A DNA stretch of 51,620 nt from a virus. Shown piece by piece: positions 13,001-20,904 of the stretch. The notes below the pieces were generated by a model. That model was not told the origin of the DNA and ran no database searches. It saw only the letters and a list, made by a program, of their open reading frames with translations. The position numbers were made by a program, and so were the translations under genes. Position 1 is the first letter of the stretch. Each line of letters begins with the position of its first letter. The stretch spans positions 1 through 51,620 of the IMG/VR virus record IMGVR_UViG_3300021373_001502. One strand, given 5' to 3'.

Positions 13001-16000
13001 GACTAAACTTAGATATAAGTGGTCAACCACTTTATCCAGACGATACAGTAATGGCAGTCAAAACTGTTCTTAATACAAATACAGGCCTTCCAACAGAATC
13101 ACGTTACGGTTATTGGGTAAGAAACAAAACAACTGCGCCTAAAAATGTACTTGGTAGATCAATTAGTGCTTCTACAGTGTCTAGTTTAATAAGCACACCT
13201 GGAGCAGTTGGAAATACACTACTTGCACTTGTTGATAAGAATAAATTTTTGTTTTACAACTATACTAACCTTGTAAATTCAGATCAAACTATTCTTAATA
13301 TTGAATATTATACAGATAAAGATAGTAAAAATGCTGTACACAACGAATATCAACTGTTAACTGAAGGTGTTGAAGACAGTATACCTACAGAAAAACTAGA
13401 AACAAAATGGTTAGACAGTTTAGTAGGTTATGACAAAGTTGGAAATAGAGTTCCTGACACATCATTACCTGACAAGCAGAAGTATGGTATTAGTTTCCGC
13501 CCAAGACAAAGTATGTTTGTTAACAATAGAAAAATTTTACAAATTTTAATTAAAAATATTAACAGCATTCTTAAAGAACAGGCTTTCGCAGATACTATTA
13601 GTTACAATAATCTTAATAGTGTTGATCCTGCACCTAGTGATTTGCTAAAATTATATGATACTAAAGTTGCATTTTACAGCGATCTAGAAACTGTAGGTAC
13701 TATCAGAGTTAAGAAAGCGCAACTATCTGTTAATATTATTGATAGTGAAATTAATAGTATCACAATTACTGATCCAGGCTACGGATATAAGGTTGCACCT
13801 AATGTAGAATTTGAAGGTGATGGTACAGGTGCAATTGCAACTACCACAATTGATACACAAGGTAGAATTAGCAGTGTTACAGTTGTAGCAAGTGGTAAAA
13901 AATACAGTTACGCAATTGCAAAAGTCAGAAACTTCAGTGTGCTTGTTGAAAACGACAGCACAGCAAACAATTACTGGAGTGTATATGCTTGGGACGATGT
14001 AAGACAGATATTCTTTAGAAGTAGATCACAAGCATTTGATACTACAAGATATTGGTCAAAAGTTGATTGGTGGAAAACAGGATACGGCGAAACTTCTAGA
14101 GTAGTAAAAGAAATATTAAGTGTGTATCAAGAACCAACAGTAGACCTTCAGCAAGGCGACTTGTTAAGAATAAGTGAATATGGTGCCGGCGGTTGGGCTG
14201 TGTTTGAAAGACAAGAAGGTGAACCTAATGGTATACTGCTTTCAAACTATGTTTTAGTTGGTAGAGAAAGAGGAACTATTGAACTTTTAGACACACTATG
14301 GAATACAAGAACAAGTGGTATTGGCTTTGATATTGTTGATAGTTTTGATGCAGGATTATATGACAAAGAAGTTGCAATTGAATTAAGAAATATTCTTACA
14401 GCAATTAAAGAAGAAGTATTTGTAGGAGATTATGCAGCAGAATGGAACAAACTATTCTTTACAAGCATAAGATATGTATTCAACGAACAGACTTATGTTG
14501 ACTGGGCATTCAAAACAAGTTTTATAAATGCTGTACACAATGTTGGCGCATTTAAAACAACACCTACATATAAAAATGACAGTCTAACTGCTTACTTAGA
14601 TTATATTAATGAAATTAAACCTTACAGAACAACAGTAAAAGAGTTTGTAAGTAAGTATAATCAATTAGAAACAAGTTACACTTCAACTACAGACTTTGAT
14701 TTGCCTCCGGTATACAGCATTAAAGAAGGTAAAATTATTAATGTTGACGAAAACAATGAACTTATAAACACATATCCTTACACACAGTGGCGTGATAACA
14801 AAGGATTTGGTATTACTGATATACAAGTTAGTAATCCTGGTGCAGGTTACACTGGCATTCCAAGTGTTCTTATTGATGGAAATGGTTCAGGTGCAAAAGC
14901 AACAGCATATGTTTCTAATGGCAAAGTAAGTGGTATTGTTGTTAACGAACAAGGCAGTGGTTATACACTTACACCAACAATTACTATTGTAGGTGGTAAT
15001 GGTAGCAATAACAATGATGCAAAAGCAGTTGCTATTTTAGGTAACGGCAAAGTAAGAACAAACAATGTTACAGTGAAATTTGACAGATTGTCTAAAGATG
15101 GCAAGTTTTCAAACTTTGATTTTGTGCAAACATTTACAGCATCAGGTGCAAGTTCAGTGTTTGAACTATTATATCCTGCAACTGTAAACAAAAACAATAT
15201 TGACATACTAAAAGACGGACAAGTTGTACTAGATAACGAATACGCTGTTACACTTTACAGACAGAAAATTGATTTAGAAAATGTACTACGTTGCAGAATT
15301 ACATTTAAAGAGAATCCTGTACAAGGAAGTATTATAAAAATTACATATGCTAAGAACGATGAGATCTTAGATAGTGTTAACAGAATAGAAAAATATTATA
15401 ATCCAGGTGTAGGTATGGCAGGTAAAGAACTACATCAGTTAATGACTGGTATAGACTTTGGCGGAGTGCTTGTACAAGGTACAACATTTGATGTTACAGG
15501 TGGTTGGGACGCACTTCCTTGGTTTACAGACAGTTGGGACAGTGTTGAAGCAGCAGCAGATCATTATGTTGTGTGTGATGGCAGTACAAACTTTGTAACT
15601 TTACCGTATGCACCAATTGAAGGACAGCAAATAAACATTTATTTGAAACGTGCAGGTATCGAACGCCTACCAACTATTGATAATTTACAATATTCAGGAG
15701 CAGTTGCTGAACCACCAACACATAGAATAGACGATCCTAACTATGATGATAACTGGGATAGCAGTGTTGCAACTAATCCACACGCTCAAATGCCAACATT
15801 TATTGGAGACGGCAGTACTAAAACTATTGAGATAGGGGATTATGTACAAACTAATGACGGTGATATATTAATTTTCCGTCCTTCAAGTTCAGATGGTTCT
15901 GTAACTATTAATGATCCAAATCTGGTTGACACAAACCTATCGGGCGGAACGCTGTCCGCTGTTAGCGGCGCTTACGCTACCGCTGCCGGCACAGCCGCAG

Positions 16001-18078
16001 AAGAAATTAATATTGACGGAAGCGCATTTACTACACCTGACAATGTACCTGCACCAGAAGAGAATATTCCAGGACAAGTACTAGACAGTCTAAGTATTAA
16101 AGTGTTCCAAGAAACAGGAAGTGGAGCAGCAACACTAAGCAGTAAGATTAGTATTAGTGACGGTAGCACACTTGTTTATGACATAGGACAAAATGTTTTA
16201 GAAAGAAACAGTGTAATTGTTTATGTAGATGGTGTAAAACAAAACTTAGGTGACTATGCAATCAACATAAATGAAAATACACTTGAATTTACATCACCTC
16301 CTGCTATTGATTTACCAATTGAAATTTTATCATTCGGTATTGGCGGTGTAGAAATATTAGATTACCAACAGTTTATTGCTGATGGTGAAACAGGATTGTT
16401 CTTGACACAAGCAGACTTTAATAGAACAGCAAACATTTATGTAACAGTAAATGGTGTGCAGTATGATGCAGGATTTATTGAAAGTACAGGTGTTGTAGAT
16501 ACCACAGATAAAACATTGGTACAGTTTGGTACAGTGCCAAACAAAAATGATGTGATCAAGATTATTGCACTAGGTGCATCAACAGATTTAGATAGCACTT
16601 TATCTAGTGTTGTAAGAGTTAACCAACAAGAAATTATACACGATGGCAGCACAAGAAGTTATGACCTTGATAATTTTGTTCAGTTGAATAGAGAAAGTGC
16701 AGCGTCAAGTACTATTGTTGAATTAAACAATAAAAAACTGCGTGGCGTAGACACAGTTTACTTTGTATACGATGGAGTGAATAACAAATTTACAGTTGGT
16801 GATGATCCATTAGAATCTGCAGGTTCTGTACTACCTCAAAACGTTAAAGTTTACATTAATGGCGTACAGTCAACTTACATTGATGATTGGGTATACAGTT
16901 CAACACAAAAAGAACTTACATATGTTTCTGCACTTAATGTAGGGGACACAATTAAAATTGAAAATGATCTAAGAGCAGAATATTTCTTAGATAACAATAA
17001 TATTAGAATAAAAGATAGTGTATCATTGACACCGGGTGATTCAATTATTGTAACTTGGTTTGGTGAATATCCTTCAATGTCTATGGTAAGTGATGATTAT
17101 ACCGGTGGCAAAGTTAAATTTAGATTGCCATTCAAACCTGTTAACATAAGTTATGTTTGGGTATACCTAAACGGAACTAGATTGAAGCGTGATATAGATT
17201 ATACTATTGATATTGACAGACAAAGTTTGTATTTGAAGAATGATACAACAGATGCTGATATTGTATCTATTGTTGCATTTGGTAATAGAACTTACAAGTT
17301 ACCAAGCGCATACGAAATTAATAAAGATATGCTTAATATCACAAGGTACACAAGATATGCTGCCGATGCAGAAGTAATTCTTACAAAAGACTTATTATAT
17401 TATGATAAGACTATAACAGTTACTGATGCTTCAGCATTATCAGATCCTATTGTAAGTAAAAATATTCCAGGTGTTGTTATCATTAACAATGAAAGAATTG
17501 AATATATGGTTAAAGATGGCAATGTGCTGAAACAATTACGTAGAGGTGCTTACGGAACAGGTATTGCAGACGTACACAACAAAGATTCACTTGTAATTGA
17601 TGCTGGTACAAACAATACTATTTCATATGCAGACGAACAAGTAAGATATGACTTTGTCAGTGATGGCAGTTCAAACTTAATTGGTCCTCTAGACTTTACT
17701 CCTGCTAAAGAAATGGATGCTAATTGGTTTGCAGGTACTATTCCAACAGAATTTGGTAGATGTGATAGTTTAGAAGTGTTTGCCGGAGGCACACGTTTAC
17801 GTAAAACTAGCCTAAAAATATACGACGAATCGTTAGGTTCTTACAGTCCACAAGCAGATAAGACTCTTGAAGCGGAGTTTGCTGTTGACGGATCAACTAA
17901 GTACATACGAATAACAAATCCTGTACCAGCAGGAACAAGGATAAGCATTATAAAAAGGATTGGTAATACTTGGTACGATAGAGGTGCTACAACCGCTACT
18001 ACAGGCGTTACATTGCTTGAAAATACTACACCAATTAGTACTTTCATAGCAGAGAAGAGTACGAGATTACCTGAATAA
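4057..18078 (+). CDS. Giant multidomain virion/baseplate protein (gene 7 position, 4673 aa)
   Basis: A single uninterrupted frame of 4673 codons, in the place where T4 has gene 7 (1032 aa). The N-terminus (PIRKTSEFLPDIFKTEANDK) matches the start of large structural proteins of marine T4-like phages. Visible modules: CBM5/12-like short Trp/Tyr modules of the type W-x-Y-x-G-D-x-V-x-Y-x-G-x-x-Y/W near residues 219-264, 1460-1500, 1719-1759, 2199-2246, 2434-2473 and 2543-2579; an FG-GAP-like beta-propeller at about 2170-2830; two blocks of GxGY...P-type glycine-rich repeats at about 3233-3286 and 3587-3670; and from about 3700 a chain of repeats of the type V-Y-x-N/D-G-V-x-x-x-x-D-Y-x-I (near 3714, 4051, 4125, 4263, 4366, 4572, with an early copy near 958). 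The start overlaps the gp6 stop by one base. A structural role is firm from context; equivalence to gp7 is inferred. Confidence 0.8.
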   Translation: MADKKVYPDSKIPIRKTSEFLPDIFKTEANDKFLAGVVDPLIQPGATDKLVGYIGRRYGKTYNSKDIYLDDDDTLRSRYQLEPGVTIEKDRKIENFHDYIDLKNILTFFGNYNGRDDIINKQEHYSWNPPIDWDKFTNYREYFWAPQGPPSVSVFGQSSAVTSTYKVTTSIGSTWIFTPDGATNNPNIVLYRGQTYRFEVNSPTEGFVIRTNYDTGSLIYNPQITYFVGDYAIFDDKLWRAKVDVSPADGSSISVDSQDWELVDDNAVLDSLTYGGGITNNGAKRGVVTFKVPMDAPDILYYQSDVDPNRLGQFIIGNIEDATFIDPELEIIGKKDYTSANGVTLTNGLVIEFRGQVAQEKYAEGTWLVEGVGKEISLTKFTDLIPPSVTSTTPEILFDNEGFDSQPYDDATQFPGSKDYITINRTSRDLNPWSRYNRWFHRSVLEYSHQQRGVEFEATEDTRAKRPIIEFHPNIQLFNHGGVSKQTVDYIDDYTTDIFSKIEGSTGYSVDGEFLFEGARVLVIADTDNLANNKIYEVRFITHNGRKQINLREAADADSAENECLLVRRGNVNAGLMFHYNGSKWVPSQPKTNVNQYPLFDLYDADGNSFGDQNVYPVTTFRGTPIISYAVGSGRTDTELGFKLKYLNINNVGDITFDWNLDKDSFQYTQLQDTITVPVNKGYLKIEGAYDNGWTKTNDKYLQPIINTVKIVEDGISTIDWTNTIDWTTVTDKLEICFYKNGLKFDESFTRNVSLFTFENEFAVGDVVTIKIIDDVVPGTGYYEFPVGLEKNPLNTQVKEFTLGQATDHLVSSLEYNKDFTGTVPGVSNLRDLSGFQSYTKRFLKHSGVAAASVTLLNDRNYNLIKSIQYAKKAYSVFKDNFIKKASEIEFEDVPANFVDNIIEELTRTKSVASPFADTDVMGSGAFTSIDYEVDDVGITTFALSTAFDINALNRKAVYVYINDRQLLLNSEYTIDSTFAFVRISKQLVRGDKIQIREYVSTSFSYVPPTPTSLGLYKKYTPKKFIDDTYLEPREVIQGHDGSITQAYGDFRDDLILELEYRIYNNIKNNYDENVFDIDSVIGSYYHRTDFTKSNVDDIVNQEFLKWVADTNLGYTLNTYFDSEEPFTYTYNQMASPDGKESLPGWWRGVYKYYYDTDRPHSHPWECLGFTEKPSWFDTEYGEAPYTNGNLLLWEDIRDGKICQGERAGTYPRYARTSILSHIPSDADGNLVDPLTSGLAQNFVLFNNQGSFKIGDIGPVEYAWRSSSEFPFAITIAMCLLKPFEFIISNFDRAQTKRNILNQIVDKTTETFITPAELELPVAGAKQTSGLANYITSYVKSRGLEVADVQEDITHINVRLSSRLSGFVDQEQQKYSVDSKNPKSSSSNALIPNENFNIIFDVSSPIATLTYSGMIFEKTSMGWTVSGYDDVKPYFEYYEAVANQKDPVISIGGLSEAFSLWEPNKLFANGSIVENRGTYFRAKESHTSSESFDEMFWTKLPALPVVGATTAQRRRNFNTTTIRRLSYGEQFTTIQQVADFIIGHQEFLKASGFVFDNYDGTTQSVQDWTTALKEFMFWTQHNWAVGSLLTVSPGAQKLTINVPVGVADNLLDGFYEYNVLGSNGVPLDTSNINVNRQFQEFIITTTDTEDGLYYLKVNLVLKEHVTVFDDRTVFNDVIFDKPSGYRQERIRSQGFRTVDWDGDYTSPGFIFDNVNIVAWQPFRNYKLGDIVQYRSSNYTSLRTHTSDQEFNASNWTILDSEPKKQLIPNFDYRINQIEDYFNVDSEGLGKSQRDLARHTVGYQTREYLESIAEDPITQFQLYQGFIREKGSKNPISKVFNKATNSVNGVQLDEQWAFKVGTLGGDAQSYNIELSLDTDQFKVNPQPVVITPEKGDFLDRYYRVNQSNFDYAPIPYTDNINPVTDNAKPTQTAGYVKLGQTEYVIKHFSDISTELDVNTVSNNEHIWITFSGPTWTVKRINVAFELPILSVVQENTTVTIDFGKRHNFAVDDYIGVKNLEDISGFYQITAITNNTVTYELTEKAPKADYNTSTAVYPIYFSDVRYNSYNDISEEEIALLQNKSKLWIDHNGELKWEVVEKNKIYTDKKITNYGLSEPVRVGEKVLYNPALKQVFASASATPRVMVYLETAQGLSVKQILQPPDAFIDGNINSFGLELAISPDSKWLAVGSPKATGISSNYRGEYNPYVNYGIGQIVLFSGRLWKSKVDIAADGSSINIYSEDWEQVKSIEAVEFGSNDGETQMGSVTLYEWTLNQWNYRTTLLSPRLDAFEEFGHAIAISKTATGYGMAVSAPGSLHAKGRVWLYHYTEATGWETIQNTNYVGEYNPGEIFFEGQIDNDILTVKDTGDSTPIAGKLKSGASVTGTGVLDGTYILEQLDWPVSDDGTVHTEKGGVGTYRVSKNHTTPTESVRMQSNYFYPSGSVVTYNGKFWQAQYDTYGDGSTISIDSNEWAQLDAVATQASLPQSVALEDDGSSLFTGLLTDGQVNELVMNGTRFGSSLSMSYDGNVLVVGAPDADNQFFPNYKGVWRPDYEYIQGDVVKYQNAYHRLSNIGPSQVPQDSTIRSYNEDPSNGYPWVDAGDSTPSITGKMFVYRKDASGNYNLLQTVAADNLDSFNDLDQAHPDIMAAGDKFGYAVAVDYSGNNIVVSSPQADINYQNQGSAYIFEYKNDSSVYEYRITQKLESFEKFPNEFFGQSICISPNTSVIAIGANNSPYVQTTIFDNSQTSFDEGRSTFKNFEGFTGSVYVFEKKEHTYYLTEKLDADLSLNESFGTSVSCEKNVVVVGSPDYIEPITEDNNIVFTGTKVGMVRLFKKPDGVSPLTVIAEQPQHTDLEQIKRIALYEKQDDVKIQDLEFFDPAKLKIVNRAEREITYKVPFDPAVYTIGNENVTVDQEISWNNGKNIGKLWWNIANAKWIDYEQGDIAYRTSNWGAQAVGSTIDIYEWVESKLLPSEWAVLADTAEGLNLDISGQPLYPDDTVMAVKTVLNTNTGLPTESRYGYWVRNKTTAPKNVLGRSISASTVSSLISTPGAVGNTLLALVDKNKFLFYNYTNLVNSDQTILNIEYYTDKDSKNAVHNEYQLLTEGVEDSIPTEKLETKWLDSLVGYDKVGNRVPDTSLPDKQKYGISFRPRQSMFVNNRKILQILIKNINSILKEQAFADTISYNNLNSVDPAPSDLLKLYDTKVAFYSDLETVGTIRVKKAQLSVNIIDSEINSITITDPGYGYKVAPNVEFEGDGTGAIATTTIDTQGRISSVTVVASGKKYSYAIAKVRNFSVLVENDSTANNYWSVYAWDDVRQIFFRSRSQAFDTTRYWSKVDWWKTGYGETSRVVKEILSVYQEPTVDLQQGDLLRISEYGAGGWAVFERQEGEPNGILLSNYVLVGRERGTIELLDTLWNTRTSGIGFDIVDSFDAGLYDKEVAIELRNILTAIKEEVFVGDYAAEWNKLFFTSIRYVFNEQTYVDWAFKTSFINAVHNVGAFKTTPTYKNDSLTAYLDYINEIKPYRTTVKEFVSKYNQLETSYTSTTDFDLPPVYSIKEGKIINVDENNELINTYPYTQWRDNKGFGITDIQVSNPGAGYTGIPSVLIDGNGSGAKATAYVSNGKVSGIVVNEQGSGYTLTPTITIVGGNGSNNNDAKAVAILGNGKVRTNNVTVKFDRLSKDGKFSNFDFVQTFTASGASSVFELLYPATVNKNNIDILKDGQVVLDNEYAVTLYRQKIDLENVLRCRITFKENPVQGSIIKITYAKNDEILDSVNRIEKYYNPGVGMAGKELHQLMTGIDFGGVLVQGTTFDVTGGWDALPWFTDSWDSVEAAADHYVVCDGSTNFVTLPYAPIEGQQINIYLKRAGIERLPTIDNLQYSGAVAEPPTHRIDDPNYDDNWDSSVATNPHAQMPTFIGDGSTKTIEIGDYVQTNDGDILIFRPSSSDGSVTINDPNLVDTNLSGGTLSAVSGAYATAAGTAAEEINIDGSAFTTPDNVPAPEENIPGQVLDSLSIKVFQETGSGAATLSSKISISDGSTLVYDIGQNVLERNSVIVYVDGVKQNLGDYAININENTLEFTSPPAIDLPIEILSFGIGGVEILDYQQFIADGETGLFLTQADFNRTANIYVTVNGVQYDAGFIESTGVVDTTDKTLVQFGTVPNKNDVIKIIALGASTDLDSTLSSVVRVNQQEIIHDGSTRSYDLDNFVQLNRESAASSTIVELNNKKLRGVDTVYFVYDGVNNKFTVGDDPLESAGSVLPQNVKVYINGVQSTYIDDWVYSSTQKELTYVSALNVGDTIKIENDLRAEYFLDNNNIRIKDSVSLTPGDSIIVTWFGEYPSMSMVSDDYTGGKVKFRLPFKPVNISYVWVYLNGTRLKRDIDYTIDIDRQSLYLKNDTTDADIVSIVAFGNRTYKLPSAYEINKDMLNITRYTRYAADAEVILTKDLLYYDKTITVTDASALSDPIVSKNIPGVVIINNERIEYMVKDGNVLKQLRRGAYGTGIADVHNKDSLVIDAGTNNTISYADEQVRYDFVSDGSSNLIGPLDFTPAKEMDANWFAGTIPTEFGRCDSLEVFAGGTRLRKTSLKIYDESLGSYSPQADKTLEAEFAVDGSTKYIRITNPVPAGTRISIIKRIGNTWYDRGATTATTGVTLLENTTPISTFIAEKSTRLPE
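10563..12570 (+). other. FG-GAP-like beta-propeller segment within the giant protein
   Basis: Six repeats each start with Phe-Gly and a hydrophobic strand, continue to a V-x-G/S-x-P turn, and end with a G-x-V-x-L/V-Y/F strand: FGLELAISPDSKWLAVGSP, FGHAIAISKTATGYGMAVSA, FGSSLSMSYDGNVLVVGAP, FGYAVAVDYSGNNIVVSSP, FGQSICISPNTSVIAIGA and FGTSVSCEKNVVVVGSP. The closing strands are GSVTLYEWT, GRVWLYHYT, GKMFVYRKD, GSAYIFEYK, GSVYVFEKK and GMVRLFKKP, and a preceding strand RVMVYLETAQ may supply a further blade. This is the pattern of integrin-type FG-GAP/beta-propeller repeats. Blades 1-3 carry inserted CBM-like modules. The fold call is by eye. Confidence 0.65.
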
Positions 18079-18081
18079 ATA
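18074..18081 (+). promoter_or_regulatory. Candidate T4-type late promoter AATAAATA
   Basis: AATAAATA within TGAATAAATACACT, covering the stop codon of the giant gene and just before the next gene. It resembles the T4 late element TATAAATA (7 of 8). The same 14-base context with one mismatch occurs before the fibre gene at 25445. Confidence 0.45.
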
Positions 18082-18106
18082 CACTATGAAACACGAAGAG
18101 ACTGAT

Positions 18107-18748
18107 ATGCCAAAACAAACGGAAAATACAAAAGATCCTAAAAACCCTAATGAAGTAGGTGGGTTTAACTTCGAAGGTCACATTAAGATTTTTGATCCAG
18201 AAACTGGCGAAGTTTTTGAAGATAAAAGGAATGCGATCCATTACGAAAATATGAGTATTGCAATGGTTAATGCTTTATCTAACCAAGGGCAAGGTACTAT
18301 TTATGAAATGGCTTTCGGTAGTGGTGGTACAACAGTTGATCCAACAGGATTGATTACATACCTTACACCAAATACAGTTGGCACAAACTCAAGTCTTTAT
18401 AATCAAACATTTGTGAAAATTGTTGATCAAAATGCGATTGCAAACAGCGATCCAGTTAGAAACAAGATGGAAGTTAGACACATTAGTGGTGCTACTTACA
18501 GTGATATTATTGTAAGTTGTTTACTTGACTATGGTGAACCAGATGAGCAAGAAGCATTTGATAACAGCGTAGATATGGACGGCGACTTTGTATTTGACGA
18601 GTTAGGTTTAAAATGGTATAATCCAAATGGAACAGGCAAGTTACTTACACACGTTGTTTTCCACCCTATTCAAAAGTCATTAAACAGACTCTTACAAATT
18701 GATTACACAATTAGAGTACAGAGTTTAACAGGCTTTACGGAGGTGTAA
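18107..18748 (+). CDS. Virion structural protein in the gp8 position
   Basis: A 213-aa protein that is probably a baseplate or tail component; I recognise it only as a type common in marine T4-like phages. The N-terminus holds GGFNFEGHIKIFDPETGEVF and then NAIHYENMSIAMV. No enzyme motif is visible. An upstream in-frame ATG exists at 18086, but the one at 18107 has a GAAGAGA ribosome site at a good distance, so I chose it. It lies between the giant gene and the first fibre gene, with only three bases between its stop and the next start, and its own end carries the strong GGAGGTG ribosome site of that next gene. Equivalence to T4 gp8 is suggested only by position. Confidence 0.65.
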   Translation: MPKQTENTKDPKNPNEVGGFNFEGHIKIFDPETGEVFEDKRNAIHYENMSIAMVNALSNQGQGTIYEMAFGSGGTTVDPTGLITYLTPNTVGTNSSLYNQTFVKIVDQNAIANSDPVRNKMEVRHISGATYSDIIVSCLLDYGEPDEQEAFDNSVDMDGDFVFDELGLKWYNPNGTGKLLTHVVFHPIQKSLNRLLQIDYTIRVQSLTGFTEV

Positions 18749-18751
18749 CGG

Positions 18752-20890
18752 ATGCCATATATTGTAAATTTTACAGATAGCGAAAACAAAACACCTATCA
18801 CGGTATTCGATAACACTTCAAGCCAAGATACAAGTTTAACTTTCCCAGGACGTAATGTAACAGGTTACGGACAAATTATTGCAGAAAACTTTCTTAACTT
18901 ATTAGAAAATTTTGCAAGTGCTAATCAACCTGTTAATCCAACTGAAGGACAACTTTGGTATGATACTACAAATGGTGTGTTACAGTTATGGGATAATACA
19001 AACTGGAAAGCAGCGTCAAACATTCAAAAGTCACCAGTTGCACCTAGTGTAGAGACAAGTAAAGTTGGTGAACTTTGGGTTGACACAACTAATCAGCAGT
19101 TAAGAATTTATACAGGCACAAGATGGTTGCTTGTAGGACCACAAGAAAGTTCCATTGACGGTTTAAGATATGGACCAGCAGTTGAAACTATTGCTGACAG
19201 TACAAACGCAGATAGAAGTATATTGATATTATACTTAGGCGACATACCGGTCGTTATTGTATCTAAAGATTCATTTACACCTAAAATTGCTATTGCAGGT
19301 TTTGATAATATTAAAGCAGGTATTAATATTAGTACTCCTGCTAATGATCAAGAAGCAAGTGAATTTGCAAGTATCTTTTTAGGCGGCAACCTTCCTCGAT
19401 TAGTTGGTACAGCAGCAAACGCTGATGCACTTAACATTGGTGGAGTAGAAATTGCAGCAGGTAAATTTTTAAGATCAGATCAAGTTAACACAACAGACTT
19501 TGGTATCAATGTTAGAAACAATAGTGGTTTAACAATTGGTATTGACGGCAACTTTAATATTAATACTTCAGCAACTGCTGCTAAAATTTATAATAGTGCG
19601 TCAGGTAGTTCGGTAGATATTCAAACAAACAGAAATGGTGTACCAACAACAATTTTACGTGTAGCAGATAACAAAGTTGGTATTAACGTTGCTTCACCAG
19701 ATCAAGAATTAGATGTTGATGGTAATGCACAAATTACAGGTACAATTAGTGTTACAAACGATCAAGAAACAATTAACTTAGAAACAGGTTCAATTGTAAC
19801 AGCAGGTGGTATTGCAGTAGGTAAAAACTTATTAGTTGGAAATGCATTACAAGTTTCAGGCAATACATTTACAAACAATATTGAACCAGCAGTTACAGAT
19901 ACGCATTTGTTAGGTAGTTTAACAAAACGTTGGAGTAATGTTTACGCTAAAAAAATTATTGCAGACGAAATTGAAGGAACTATTAACGGTAATATTACAG
20001 GTAATGCTAACACAGCAACTAACCTTAAAAACGTAACAAGTTTTCAACTTGCAGGAGACGTAATTTCAGATACATTACAGTTTGATGGACAAGTTGGTGC
20101 AACAAATAAAATTTTTACAACTGAACTTACATCAAATATTATTCAAGGTAAAGATGAACCTACACCTAACGTTTCAGAAATACGTGATGAGATATTAGTT
20201 TATAGAGCAGTATCAGAAACAGGTTCAAGTACAGGTCTTTTAAGACAAAGCAGAAACACATTTATAGGTGACTTAGGTGTTCCAGTTGGAGCAATTATGC
20301 CTTTTGCAGGAAACAATGTACCATACGGTTATTTGTTATGTGATGGCGGTGAAGTTGAAAGAGCTAAGTTTCCTGACTTGTTTGATATTATTGGAACAAG
20401 ATATAACGGAACAGCAGGACTAAATGGTGCAGGAACATATAGAGTGCCTGATTTAAGAGGACGTTTTGCACTAGGTAAACACAATATGGACAACAATATT
20501 GATGTTCCTAATGGTACTGGCGGATTTGTTGATAATGGCGGCGGTGAACCTACTCCAGCAAGAGTTGAAGGTACAGCAGCACAAACATTAGGTAGCACTA
20601 GTGGACAAAGTACAGTTACACTAGATAAAAACAATTTACCAGAACACGAACATACATTTGTTGTAAACAGTATTCAGTATGCTTCAGTTGCAGTTGGCGG
20701 AGCAGCAGTTGGAGATGCAGATTTTGGATTAGGACCAACTACATCTAACGGTGCAGTTTATCAACCAAACACAGGCGGCATTGATGTTGACGGTACGGTT
20801 GCATTTAGTCAACCAATTGGTGTAATGAATCCGTTCTTAACAGTAAATTATATTATTAGATCGGGACCACCGAAATTTACAACAACTTAA
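18752..20890 (+). CDS. Tail-fibre-like protein with tail-collar domain
   Basis: A 712-aa putative adhesin or short-tail-fibre-like protein. The N-terminal module (residues 1 to about 130; GYGQIIAENFLNLLENFA, then GQLWYDTT and GELWVDTT) is shared with the three fibre-like genes that follow and probably attaches to the baseplate. The middle is repetitive, beta-rich sequence. Residues about 509-578 are a phage tail-collar domain: VPVGAIMPFAGNNVPYGYLL, then CDGGEV, then YRVPDLRGRFALG. After that comes a His-containing tip (NNLPEHEHTF). Tail collar is the domain of T4 gp12 and related receptor-binding fibres. The ribosome site is GGAGGTG. It is the only one of the four paralogues in this window with this collar. 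Confidence 0.8.
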   Translation: MPYIVNFTDSENKTPITVFDNTSSQDTSLTFPGRNVTGYGQIIAENFLNLLENFASANQPVNPTEGQLWYDTTNGVLQLWDNTNWKAASNIQKSPVAPSVETSKVGELWVDTTNQQLRIYTGTRWLLVGPQESSIDGLRYGPAVETIADSTNADRSILILYLGDIPVVIVSKDSFTPKIAIAGFDNIKAGINISTPANDQEASEFASIFLGGNLPRLVGTAANADALNIGGVEIAAGKFLRSDQVNTTDFGINVRNNSGLTIGIDGNFNINTSATAAKIYNSASGSSVDIQTNRNGVPTTILRVADNKVGINVASPDQELDVDGNAQITGTISVTNDQETINLETGSIVTAGGIAVGKNLLVGNALQVSGNTFTNNIEPAVTDTHLLGSLTKRWSNVYAKKIIADEIEGTINGNITGNANTATNLKNVTSFQLAGDVISDTLQFDGQVGATNKIFTTELTSNIIQGKDEPTPNVSEIRDEILVYRAVSETGSSTGLLRQSRNTFIGDLGVPVGAIMPFAGNNVPYGYLLCDGGEVERAKFPDLFDIIGTRYNGTAGLNGAGTYRVPDLRGRFALGKHNMDNNIDVPNGTGGFVDNGGGEPTPARVEGTAAQTLGSTSGQSTVTLDKNNLPEHEHTFVVNSIQYASVAVGGAAVGDADFGLGPTTSNGAVYQPNTGGIDVDGTVAFSQPIGVMNPFLTVNYIIRSGPPKFTTT

Positions 20891-20904
20891 GGTAGAGAGA
20901 CTAG

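Noticed and set aside
20329-20634. Minus-strand frame of 101 aa in the collar domain
   Set aside because: Antisense of a strong tail-collar domain; no independent evidence.
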